NCBI GenBank assembly: GCA_012032555.1 | Contig: JAAUSR010000040.1 | Location: 1-44,406 of the forward strand | Direction of reading: 5' to 3' | From: Thioploca sp. | Lineage (GTDB): Bacteria; Pseudomonadota; Gammaproteobacteria; Beggiatoales; Beggiatoaceae | Length of the DNA: 44,406 nt | Part shown: positions 26,100 through 37,000 of the stretch, one piece after another | Layout: each line of letters begins with the position of its first letter | Position numbering within the stretch: position 1 is the first letter of the stretch | Translations under genes and position numbers: made by a program | The notes under the pieces: generated by a model | The model's database searches: none | What the model was told of the DNA's origin: nothing | Seen by the model: the letters and a program-made list of their open reading frames with translations, nothing else

Positions 26100-27218
26100 T
26101 CACACCAGATGAAGTTTTTTATTTCTATTCATTTCGATAGCGCCAGCATAGAGACACCAGCCCCATTCATAAGGACGTGTTTCGTAATTTAGTACTAATT
26201 TTTTAGCCATAGCAGTGGTTTCATAACTGGGATGACCCAGTAGAGAGTGCACTTTACGGGATACCGATTTAAGCCGGCTTAACCGGAAATCAATATCTCG
26301 CCAAATGGTTTGAGCTTGGTTATCAATAAGATTTATATTTAATTCATTATGGCTAAGCCAAGTACGACCACGTTCAATCGACGCGCTCAGATCTTGACCG
26401 GTAGCTCGATTGAGTGCCGCAAAGGCCATCGGTGCCATACTATGTTGATGTACTGAATAAACCGGGTAACTTTGAACAACACTGCCATGGCGCGGATTAT
26501 AATGCCACCACCATTGTCCCCATTCACCTTGAAGTTTCACTAATTGGTTAGCTAAATTGTCTGCAATTTGCTTAGCTCTATCATCGCTAGTTTTCACCGC
26601 TATCAAAGCCAATGCTTGTACTGTGTAGATCTGATCAGCAAAATTAGCAACCCACCGACGTAACCGCTGGCGCCAAGGTGATTGTGGATCAGCATGTATC
26701 ATGAGATGGGTATTGCGCTGATAACGACTCATTAAGGCTTCCAAGGCTATATTCATATATTGTTCGGTTTTCACGTCTTGGGTACGATTATATTCGTGAA
26801 GTAATCCACTGACTAACCACGCTGTTTCCATCGAAGTGATCGAAGTCATATAGTCAGCAAAGTGATTAAACGGAATATCGATTTGTTGTTGAAGTTCTTT
26901 GAGTGAAATACCGTCATACACCGCATTAGCCCAAATAATTAATCCGGTCCCGCCAGGGTAGGGGCGATAGCTAGCTAATTTGAATACGGCATTAAGGGTT
27001 TGGGCCGGTTTTAAACCAATCGCCTCTAAATTAATTCCCGCACGATCAATTCCAAGCAAACAAATACAGGTACTGGTTAGATTTTCAGTACCTTGAGTTG
27101 CTTCCCAACGACTATTACGCAATTGACGGTCATAGAGATGAGTTTCAGGATTAAGCGCTTGTTTTAAATTGAAACAACAAAAATTTTCTAATGATTTATA
27201 AAAAGTGATTGGATTCAT
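26100..27218 (-). CDS. Hypothetical protein, possibly an alpha/alpha-barrel
   Basis: A 372-residue protein I cannot name. It has many aromatic and tryptophan residues and regularly spaced helices (for example FADQIYTVQALALIAVKTS and SVHQHSMAPMAFAALNRATG), reminiscent of (alpha/alpha)6 barrels such as glycoside hydrolases, polysaccharide lyases or prenyltransferases. The motif WGQWWWHYNPRHGSV around residues 220-235 is distinctive. No signal peptide. The frame extends to a TTG at 27236, but ATG 27218, with AAGG upstream, is preferred. Location just upstream of wecG and wecB hints at polysaccharide metabolism. Confidence 0.6.
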   Translation of the reverse strand: MNPITFYKSLENFCCFNLKQALNPETHLYDRQLRNSRWEATQGTENLTSTCICLLGIDRAGINLEAIGLKPAQTLNAVFKLASYRPYPGGTGLIIWANAVYDGISLKELQQQIDIPFNHFADYMTSITSMETAWLVSGLLHEYNRTQDVKTEQYMNIALEALMSRYQRNTHLMIHADPQSPWRQRLRRWVANFADQIYTVQALALIAVKTSDDRAKQIADNLANQLVKLQGEWGQWWWHYNPRHGSVVQSYPVYSVHQHSMAPMAFAALNRATGQDLSASIERGRTWLSHNELNINLIDNQAQTIWRDIDFRLSRLKSVSRKVHSLLGHPSYETTAMAKKLVLNYETRPYEWGWCLYAGAIEMNRNKKLHLV

Positions 27219-27496
27219 GAGCGGCAACCTTATCAATTTTAGTTCTAAGTAAAATAGACGCTTTCATAGGAAAATCGCTCGTTTCCTACCAGGCGGGGAG
27301 AATTTTTTTATAATCGCTTTGAGGCCACACTCATTTAGGATAAAGAAAAAAATTAACTCTACAGCAATAAGGTAAAACATTTGCCTTGTCCATTACATTA
27401 ACTTAATGAAGTTTTGCTTTTAGCCGGTGAAAAATTCAACTCAAGTTGATGGATATGAACAAGGCATTTAACAATATTAAAAAATTATTACCATTA

Positions 27497-29572
27497 CTAT
27501 AAAGGTAAGAGCGGTACAATTAACAAGGCGACAATGTTAATGATTTTGATCAATGGATTAACCGCAGGACCGGCCGTGTCTTTGTACGGATCACCAACGG
27601 TGTCGCCGGTGACGGCGGCTTTATGCGCATCAGAGCCTTTACCACCATGATTGCCGTCTTCAATGTACTTCTTAGCATTATCCCAAGCACCACCGCCGGT
27701 GGTCATGGAAATGGCTACAAATAAGCCGGTGACGATGGTACCGAGTAATAAACCACCTAATGCTTTTGGTCCTAAAGTCAGACCAACTATAATGGGAATT
27801 AGAACCGGTAGCAAGGAGGGAATCATCATCTCTTTAATAGCCGCTTTAGTCAACATATCGACAGCTTTACCATACTCAGGTTTAGCCGTTTTTTCCATGA
27901 TGCCAGCAATTTCTTTAAATTGACGCCGAACTTCAATAACCACACTGCCGGCCGCACGTCCAACCGCTTCCATTGCCATCGAACCAAAGAGATAGGGAAT
28001 CATCCCGCCAATGAACAAGCCAATGATAACCATCGGATCGGATAGATCAAACTTAGTTACTGCGGCTAAGGCATCTCCTTCCAAACCTTTAGCATGGGCA
28101 AGCTGCTCTACTTTATGCGTGTAGTCCGCAAATAAGACTAGGGCAGCCAGACCGGCTGAGCCAATCGCATAACCTTTAGTGACCGCTTTCGTGGTATTGC
28201 CAACCGCATCGAGCGGATCGGTAATTTTACGAATTTTATCGTCTAATTCAGCCATTTCGGCAATACCACCGGCATTATCGGTGACTGGACCATAAGCATC
28301 TAAAGCCACGATAATTCCAGTCATGGAGAGCATAGTTGTTGCCGCAATCGCGATTCCGTATAAGCCAGCTAATTCATGAGCACCCCAAATACTGGCACAA
28401 ACGGCTAACACCGGTAAAGCTGTTGATTTCATAGAAATACCTAAGCCAGCAATGATGTTGGTGGCATGTCCAGTGGTAGAAGCTTGAGCAATATGCCGCA
28501 CTGGGTTGAATTCAGTTGCAGTATAGTATTCCGTGATCACGACCATCAAAGCGGTTAATATCAAGCCGATAAAGGCCGCTGCATAGAGATTCAACACCGG
28601 ATAGACGCCGTTATCGCCCATCATCCAGGCAATAATTGGGTAGAAAGCCACGGCAGCTATAGCACCTGCAACGATTAATCCTCGATAAAGGGCATTCATA
28701 ATTTTGCCGCCTTCAGTAGCCTTCACAAAGAAAGTACCAATAATAGAGGCAATAATGGAAACACCACCGAGTACTAGCGGTAATAAAACGGCTTGGTTAG
28801 CAGCTTCTCCGGAAAAGGCTAAACCCGCGACTAACATGGTAGCAATAATAGTAACGGCGTAAGTTTCAAACAAGTCTGCAGCCATACCGGCACAGTCACC
28901 GACATTATCACCAACATTATCCGCAATAACGGCTGGATTACGCGGATCATCTTCGGGAATACCAGCTTCCACTTTACCGACTAAGTCAGCGCCAACATCA
29001 GCACCTTTAGTAAAAATACCACCCCCTAACCGAGCGAAAATGGAGATTAACGAGCCACCAAAACCTAAACCCACTAAGGGGCCTAAATCTACCACAGTTT
29101 GACCTTCTGGCAACATCGAATGTAACACCGCATAATAGCCGGTAACACCCAGTAGCCCTAGACCCACGACTAATAAGCCGGTAATGGCACCACTACGAAA
29201 AGCGAGGGCTAAAGCTGCATTCAATCCTTCATGAGCGGCTTGAGCGGTACGGACATTAGCGCGTACCGAAATATTCATCCCAATATAACCAGCGGCAGCA
29301 GAACAAATCGCGCCAATCGCAAAACCAATCGCCGTTAATTGACCTAAGAAATAAGCAATCACTGCTCCGATTACAATACCGACAATTAAAATAGTCGTGT
29401 ATTGACGATTTAAATAAGCTTGTGCCCCTTCTTGAATCGCTTTAGCAATTTCCTGCATACGCTCATTGCCGGCGGGCTTAGCTAACACCCAGCTGATGGA
29501 AACAATACCATAAAGTAGTGCTCCTATTGCACAAAGGAGTGCAATCCACAGTTCTATTGAAATACCTAACAT
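27497..29572 (-). CDS. hppA: Membrane-bound H+-translocating pyrophosphatase, K+-independent type
   Basis: Couples pyrophosphate hydrolysis to proton pumping (or works in reverse). The 691-residue protein has about 16 membrane helices and the catalytic loop with [20 protein letters not shown], then [20 protein letters not shown]. The motif GNTTKA carries lysine at residue 462, the position that is alanine in K+-dependent enzymes, so it should be K+-independent and proton-pumping. The C-terminal loop [19 protein letters not shown] is intact. In vacuolate sulfur bacteria such a pump could energise vacuole or acidocalcisome membranes; that is inference. AAGGAGAATAAC precedes the ATG. Confidence 0.97.
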   Translation of the reverse strand: MLGISIELWIALLCAIGALLYGIVSISWVLAKPAGNERMQEIAKAIQEGAQAYLNRQYTTILIVGIVIGAVIAYFLGQLTAIGFAIGAICSAAAGYIGMNISVRANVRTAQAAHEGLNAALALAFRSGAITGLLVVGLGLLGVTGYYAVLHSMLPEGQTVVDLGPLVGLGFGGSLISIFARLGGGIFTKGADVGADLVGKVEAGIPEDDPRNPAVIADNVGDNVGDCAGMAADLFETYAVTIIATMLVAGLAFSGEAANQAVLLPLVLGGVSIIASIIGTFFVKATEGGKIMNALYRGLIVAGAIAAVAFYPIIAWMMGDNGVYPVLNLYAAAFIGLILTALMVVITEYYTATEFNPVRHIAQASTTGHATNIIAGLGISMKSTALPVLAVCASIWGAHELAGLYGIAIAATTMLSMTGIIVALDAYGPVTDNAGGIAEMAELDDKIRKITDPLDAVGNTTKAVTKGYAIGSAGLAALVLFADYTHKVEQLAHAKGLEGDALAAVTKFDLSDPMVIIGLFIGGMIPYLFGSMAMEAVGRAAGSVVIEVRRQFKEIAGIMEKTAKPEYGKAVDMLTKAAIKEMMIPSLLPVLIPIIVGLTLGPKALGGLLLGTIVTGLFVAISMTTGGGAWDNAKKYIEDGNHGGKGSDAHKAAVTGDTVGDPYKDTAGPAVNPLIKIINIVALLIVPLLPL

Positions 29573-29622
29573 AATTAGTTATTCTCCTTAAAGATTAAGT
29601 CAAAATTTATTGTTATCAGCCC

Positions 29623-29724
29623 ATGACTAACACAGCTTTCTGGGCTATGGCAATCATCCTGATTATCATCGGATGGATTATCCAGTTTTTATCAGGGTTA
29701 GTTAGGCGATTAGCCGCTAGATAA
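29623..29724 (+). CDS. Possible 33-residue single-span membrane peptide
   Basis: A frame starting MTNTAFWAMAIILIIIGW and ending LVRRLAAR. It has one strong hydrophobic helix followed by three arginines, like many small membrane proteins with positive-inside topology. There is no Shine-Dalgarno, so the call is weak. It lies divergent to hppA, in the hppA 5' leader. Confidence 0.25.
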   Translation: MTNTAFWAMAIILIIIGWIIQFLSGLVRRLAAR

Positions 29725-30159
29725 CTCGATGTTCAAATAGCTTATTAACTCACGCTTTCCTAAAACGCGAAATCGTTCTTGCAACGGTGCATTCAAAAAA
29801 AGATAGGGGTATAAAGTCAAAGCGGAAGTGCGATATCAACCGATTGGGAATGTTTAAGTCAATCACTATACACATGAGCGTCTTTGCTGAAAGTATGAAA
29901 ACGAGATAATATCAATCCTTGAACATTGAAAGGAATTTATTGTACCAAATTTATTCCTGTGTGCCATCACACTTATCCATACTTTATTAAATAATAATTC
30001 ACTTATCTTCATATCAAAATAAGTATTAAGCAGTTCAGTTTTATCGTTATTGAAACTCTGTCATAATAACTATTTTCAGCTAAACTGTAGGTAATAGTGA
30101 GTTCTACATTGTTAACCTTCATTTTAAAGCTAATTTTAATAATACCATAGGGAGTTTTT
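29725..30159. other. Intergenic region before lipoprotein gene
   Basis: About 435 bp of AT-rich DNA between the divergent hppA leader and the lipoprotein gene. GGGAG stands 6 bases before the lipoprotein ATG. I see no gene or repeat. Confidence 0.4.
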
Positions 30160-30624
30160 ATGAAGATTAAATTGATTCATTTTATCTTAATAATTAATTT
30201 ATTTTTAGTCGCTTGTGGCAGTGAAATGATGCCTTCTAAACAAACAACTGGCGCTGTTATCGGTGGTCTGGGTGGTGGCATTGCCGGCTCTCAAATTGGG
30301 AAAGGAAGAGGACGCGATGTTGCTATGGTCGTCGGTACTTTATTGGGTGCCGCTATTGGTGGTTCGATAGGTTCTTCTATGGATCAAACTGATGTGTTGC
30401 GTACCCAACAGGCTTTGAATTATAACCGTACCGGTCAACCGGTGTCATGGCAAAATCCGGATACTCAAGCACAATATACCGTCACCCCTACCCGCACTTT
30501 TAAAGATAATTTTGGTCAAGATTGTCGTAGTTACACCACAGTTGCCATTATTGATGGTAAACGAGAAGAGTTACATGGAACAGCTTGTCGTCAACCCGAT
30601 GGTACTTGGAAAGCAACTAACTAA
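30160..30624 (+). CDS. Glycine-zipper surface lipoprotein (17-kDa antigen type)
   Basis: A 154-residue outer-membrane lipoprotein. The lipobox is LVAC with Cys19. Residues about 29-70 form a glycine-zipper double helix (TTGAVIGGLGGGIAGSQIGK, then GTLLGAAIGGSIGSSMD), and the C-terminal half (SWQNPDTQAQYTVTPTRTF, then CRSYTT, GTACRQPDGTW) matches the surface-antigen RT0821/Lpp0805 family, including its two conserved cysteines. Its role is unknown; members affect envelope integrity. A good terminator follows. Confidence 0.9.
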   Translation: MKIKLIHFILIINLFLVACGSEMMPSKQTTGAVIGGLGGGIAGSQIGKGRGRDVAMVVGTLLGAAIGGSIGSSMDQTDVLRTQQALNYNRTGQPVSWQNPDTQAQYTVTPTRTFKDNFGQDCRSYTTVAIIDGKREELHGTACRQPDGTWKATN

Positions 30625-30641
30625 ATTTACCAAACGATATT

Positions 30642-30674
30642 AGCGACTTGTTCAGTTTAGGTTGACAAGTCGCT
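30642..30674 (+). terminator. Terminator-like hairpin after lipoprotein gene
   Basis: A perfect 10-bp stem AGCGACTTGT/ACAAGTCGCT with a 13-base loop, followed by TTAAATTA. It lies 18 bp after the stop codon. Confidence 0.7.
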
Positions 30675-31095
30675 TTAAATTATCCTGATACTATCAGATC
30701 TTATTTCCTGGACGATATATTATCTATCGGAAATAAAGTTTAATTTTAAGCATCGAATAATTTATAGCTTACCTTGAATTAATTCAAACTGGGTTGTGAG
30801 AATAAGACCATCAATAAATTATATTTTCAATCAGGGTGTATTGAAAGGCAATTTATTAGATTCTTACAATATTTCATTACTGCCTTCCATAAAAAAAGAG
30901 ATGATTGTCTTACCGAATCACTATAACGAGATCTTCTAAAAGTAACCCAATTTAGAATGATTTGAGGCTAACCTTTTTCATAAAAAGTACATCAAATACC
31001 CTACTCACTTTAGTTAGGGTTTATCTCTTCATTTCTTTACCATCAAAATTAAAAATAACTAAAAATAAAAAATTTTAGGATACAAGGAGTAAATT
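30675..31095. other. AT-rich leader region of the giant protein gene
   Basis: Contains an 8-bp inverted repeat (TTATTTCC at 30701-30708, GGAAATAA at 30729-30736) and a weak hairpin around CCCTA/TAGGG (about 31000-31020). The Shine-Dalgarno AAGGAG is eight bases before ATG 31096. No gene is seen. Confidence 0.4.
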
Positions 31096-34000
31096 ATGTT
31101 TATAAGTAAAATGATTACTGAAAGTAGGATTTTATTTTCAGGGTTTATTATATCTCTGATGTTAACTTACTCTATAAGTTATGCTAATACACCTCCCATT
31201 GCCGGCTTTGGCTACACTTTAGGTTTTGAGGGTAACCCCAAAGAGTGGTACGTTTTAACTGATGAAGTGTCTCACTTGACACTAAAAAAGCAAGTCACTA
31301 TAGAAGTTTGGTTTAAAACGACTGATATAGAAAATAATCAAATTTTGGTTGAACTCGAAAATCAAATTAACCCCAACACGTGGGATTCTACTATCGAACT
31401 GGCTGTTGAAAATGAAGGACGGGTACGTGCCAGCGCCCGTTCATCTAAAGGCTGGACCAACGTCATTTCGGCTTCTTCTGGACCTTTTGTCAGCGATGGT
31501 TTATGGCATCATGCGGTTGGTATTGTCAGTAAGCAAGCCGTCAGTTTGTATATTGATGGACAATTTATTCATTCCGAAAAGGGAATGTCTAAAGAAGAAA
31601 GTGATTTAGAAAATGATTTCTTCATTAGATTAGGCAATGATAAAACGAACGAACGACCTTTTAGTGGACAAATAGATGAAGTTCGGATTTGGGATATGGT
31701 TCGCAGTGAAGAAGAAATCAAAGCTACTCGCTATAAAATTTTGCCTCAGAATGAACCGGGGTTAGTTGCTTATTTTAATTTTGATGAGGGAACTGGAGAA
31801 CAAGTTTTTGATAAAATTAACGGTTGGGTAGGTCACCTCAATAAGGGCCAAGATTTAATCTTTTGGGGTATTTCTGACCTAGACGCTTTTCCTATCATTA
31901 TCCAGGAAGACACTGTTTTCAACGGTGTGTTACCCGCTTATGATATGGATGGCGATCTGCTCAATTATCGTCTTATTAATAACAGTAGCAATGGAACCAT
32001 TCAACTGGATACGAGCGGTAGTTTTATTTATACACCTTATTCAGATGTTTATGGTTCAGATAGCTTTAGTTATCAGGTCAATGACGGTCAGGTTGATTCT
32101 AATCTAGCCCAAGTCCAAATTATTATTGAAGCTGTCAATGACGCACCGTACTTTCTAGCCACTGACCCGCCCATCGTCAATGAAAATGCTGGTGCACAAC
32201 TTATCCCACATTGGATAGAATTCAATCCTGGAGCCAGTAACGAATCTGAACAGCAAGTTAATTCTTATTTTGTTACTCAAATCAGTAATAGTAGTTTATT
32301 TGCACAAGAACCAACCATCGATGTTAATGGAAATCTTTACTATACGCCAGCACCGAACCGGTCGGGAACTTCTACTTTTCAGGTAACCGTTAAAGATAGT
32401 GGTAATACTGATTACGGTGGGAACAATCTCTCTTCACCACAAATCTTTACTATTCAAGTTAGACCGATTGCCACTACACCCACAGTTAGTCCGGCAGTAA
32501 CCCAGGAAGATGTCCAAACCATTCAGGAATTAATCATTGATTCTCAGGGTGATCTTTCCGTTACCCATTTCAAAATTAATCATATTATTGGTGGTACTTT
32601 ATTCCAAAGCAATGGTATTACACCGATTAAAGACAACGAATTTATCACCGTTGCTCAAGGCAATCTGGGTCTTCGTTTTACACCAACCCCTAATCAATTT
32701 GGTCAAGCAAGTTTTGCTATCCAAGCCGCTACTGGTCATCATGATAGTGAATTAGGTGGTGATATTGTCCAAGCGAATATCACGATTCAACCGGTGGCTG
32801 ATAATCCTACTATCACGCCAGCTAGTACGGTAGAAGGTACTCAAACGACGCAGGGCTTAGTTATTTCACGTCATCCGGCAGATGGTGAGGAAGTCACTCA
32901 TTTTAAAATGACCCAAATAACTAACGGTACCCTATTTCACCAGGATGGCGTAACACCAATTCATGAAGGTGACTTTATTACTTTTGCTCAAGGTCAAGCT
33001 GGACTTAAATTTACCCCAGCTTCAGTAGCTGATGGTTATTTTCAAATACAGGCTGCTATTAGTGACCAAGATAGTGGTTTAGGTGGTTCTCCTATCACCG
33101 CCACGATTGAGGTCAGTCCCATTAATGAACCACCGATTCTTAATCCGATTGGTAATCAGATCGTTTCTCCAGATCAATTAATTGATTTTAAAGCTATTGC
33201 GATTGATCCAGATGTTCCAGCGCAAAATTTAACTTTTAGTCTAGTAAACGCACCGGTCGGCGCGATTATCGATTCTAAAACTGGCCAATTTATTTGGACA
33301 CCAACCACTAATGGCGTTTTTGAAGTGACTGTAGTTGTGACTGATGATGGTATAAATCCAAATAATCTGAGTGATAGTGAAACCATCATGATTAAGGTAA
33401 CTACTGCACCAGTGTTAGAGCCGATTGCTGAGCAAGTTGTACCCGTTGAAATGACCCTCGCTTTCACGGCTAAAGCGACTTATTCTGGTCATGAATCTCT
33501 CCTTTTCAGTTTAATTGAAGCGCCAGCAGGAGCTAGCATTGATGAAAAAACCGGTGAGTTTATTTGGACACCTTTGCAAATAGGTACTTTTAATATCATC
33601 CTTCGAGTAACCGAACCAATTAGTCATTTCAGTACTGAAGCAACTATTCCCATAACGGTTATACCAATAGAGACCCGGCTTGATTTAAATTTAGATAGTG
33701 TAGCGATTTTTCAGAATGGCACTTTGAAAGTCAGTGGTCAGTTGCATCTATTTCCGCGCCACAGTATAAAAGAAGATCTAATTATTCAATTGGTTGTGAC
33801 TGAACCTGCCGGTCAGGTGATAACGAAAACCACCACTACTGCAGCGAGTGGTGAATATACTTTTACGGATTTACCGGTGTTTGACCAACTGGGACGATAT
33901 ATTTTTCAAACAACTTTTGCCGGTACCAACACGGTGTTGGCTTCGCAATCAGCATCACAATCACTGGTAGTCAGTGCGTTAGCGGGTTATGCGGTACTCA

Positions 34001-37000
34001 TTCAAGGACGAATTGCTGATGGTAGTGGGATGGAATCCTATAACAAATCTTTAAATCGGGTTTATCAACACTTAAAAAATCGTTACTGGATTGATCAAAA
34101 TATTGACTATTTTAACTACAACTTGGAACAAACTGGCGTAGATGCTATTCCAACTAAAGCGGATATTGCCACAACTTTACAACAATTACCGCAACGCTTA
34201 AACGCTAATCCAGCACCACTTTATCTGATTATGATTGATCATAGCGATTTGGCCGGTCACTTTTATTTAGATAATGGAAATGGCGAAAAAATAACGCCTA
34301 ATGAATTGAATACTTGGTTAACTCAATTAGAACAAACTTTAACGCCGCCAGCATTAGCACAACCCCGAATTATTATCATTGGTTCTTGTTATTCGGGTAG
34401 TTTATTGCCAGTGTTATCCGCACCGGGGCGAGTGATTATCACCAGTACGGCACCAGGAGAAGAATCTTATAAAGGTCCTAAGGAACCGGATGAGATTCGG
34501 AGCGGTGAATTTTTTGTTGAAGCTTTGTTTGCACATTTAAGCAAAGGTCGATTGTTAAAAACAGCTTTTGAATTAGCGAGTGCTAGTACTGAAGCCTTTA
34601 CGCGGATAAATGATTCTGCTGTAGTTAATCCATGGTTTCAAGATCAGGCTGCTCAGCATCCATTACTAGATGATGATGGTGATAAACAAGGTCATCATCG
34701 GCTGTATAACGGTGCGGATGGTGGTCAGGTTGATAACATTTACTTAGGTTTAGGAACCAAATATGATGAGTATGCTGATCACAATCCTGCAGAAATCTGG
34801 ACAGTAACACCGCATTTACCATTAGGAACGCTAGAAACTTCAGCTAATCTATTTGCCATCGTTAACCATCCAGAACGCGTGAAAGAAGGGCAAGTGATCG
34901 TTGACATTCGATCCCCTTCCTTACAATTAAATACAGATGGAACCGAACAAACTGAACAACTCGAAATTCAGCCACTAGCAAGAACTTACTTAACCTTAAC
35001 GGAAGGGAATCGCTTTACTGGTCATTTTGATCAATTTACAGAAGTGGGTCAATACGAGGTTTTTTACTCCGTTAGAGATAAATTCACCGGGGAACTTTCA
35101 CCCTTGCACTCGTCGATGGTCTATAAAGCAAAAATGGGTAACCAACCTCCGCAGCCATTTAAATTGTACACACCTAAAAATGGTCAAAAAACCGCAACAA
35201 CTTTGATATTGGATTGGGAAAATACGTTCGATCCAGAAGGTGATATGGTCAGCTATACCTTGATTATGGCAACGGATCCCACATTTCATCAAGAAATATA
35301 TCGCCAAACTCAACCTATTTCTATGGCTTATATCAATCGAGAAACGTTCATTCGAGATCCCTTTAACCCCAATAAACGGGGTTTACGCGACGGTACTACT
35401 TATTTTTGGAAAGTACAAGCGATTGATAAATATGGCGCCATGGCAGAAAGTACCATTTTTTCCTTTCAAACTAATAATACCAATGCCCCACCTAGCCTAG
35501 CGAGTATTCAAATCTTTAGTGCGATTAACTTTATTTCCTTGGAAAATGCCCGCCTAGACTTTTGGCAAGTGGATGAATTTGGCCATTTGGTCTTAGACGA
35601 GTTGGGTAATCCCCTTCCCCTAGAACAACCACCGGGGTTGTACCAAGATCAAGGCTTCTATAACTTGTTACTTCCTTATGGTAGGCGTCGAGCGACTATT
35701 CAGGTAGCGGGTTATCGATCCCAAGAAATTGAACTGAATACGGAAAGTGGATTAATGACGCTTAATGTGGCTATGACACCAATCGGTGGCAGTTTAGTTA
35801 ATCATGGTCAATTGCAATTTGCGGTGGCTCAAACGACTTTGGCAGAAGCAAGTGGTGAAATTAATTTGATTGTTAATCGAGTGGGTGGTGATGATGGGGA
35901 AATAAGCGTGTCATATGATATCTTAACTGGAGAAACAACGATAGGCCGTGATTATTTACTAACACCAGGAAAGTTAATTTGGTCTGATAAAGACAGTCGC
36001 TCTCAAAAAATACCCTTCACTCTTCTTGACGACGATCAATTTGAAGGGAATGAATCTTTTACTTTGATTTTACATACGCCCACGGGTGGTGCCAGTTTAG
36101 GAATGAATAACCCACTCGTGATTACAATTATTGACAATGAGCCAATTATCGATGCCGATTTTTCGAAAATACCACCCCAGTTACCTCAAACCAGTTCATC
36201 TGCGGGTACCGTCCAATTTCTCGCCAGCACTTATTATGTCAATGAAGGAATTGGTCCGGTGACTGCTTTTACGGTTACTCGGAATGGAGGTAGTCATGGT
36301 GCGATTACCATTCAATATACGATAACTCAAGAAGGTACGGCCAATATTGGTTTAGATTATCTCGGTGGTATGGGAATATTATCTTGGGCTGATGGTGACA
36401 ATACCCCTAAAGCGATTGATTTGACTCTCATCGATGATCAATTGATAGAAGATCCGGAAACCATTCAACTACACCTCGAAAATCTAGCTGGTGAAGCGAC
36501 ACTAGGTCTTTATCAATCAGCGACTTTAATTATTATTGACAATGAAAAAATGCCTGAAGTAACGGAGCCAACTCATGAAACGGCTCAGTTACAATTTACT
36601 TCGGCGATCTATTGGGCCCAGGAAGAAGAAAAATCTTTGGAATTGAGTGTCACTCGAACGGGAAGTTCTCAGGGCGAAATTTCAGTACAGTATGTTGCTA
36701 CGGTTAATAGTACCGCGACGGTAGGAGAAGATTATCTTGGCGGTAGTGGCACATTGTCTTGGTCAGATGGTGATGAGCAAGCGCAAACTTTTACCATCAG
36801 CTTACGAGATGATGACGACGCGGATGAAGAATTTATCCATATTATCTTGTTTAAACCAACGGGTGCGGCTCAACTGGGGATACCCAGCGAGACTATCTTA
36901 GTCATTCAAGACGAGGATAAAGAAACCCCTCTTAATCAACCGCCTACTGCCAGCATCCAATTTATTAAACCCGCTGATTTTGTTAAGGAATCCAGTAACG

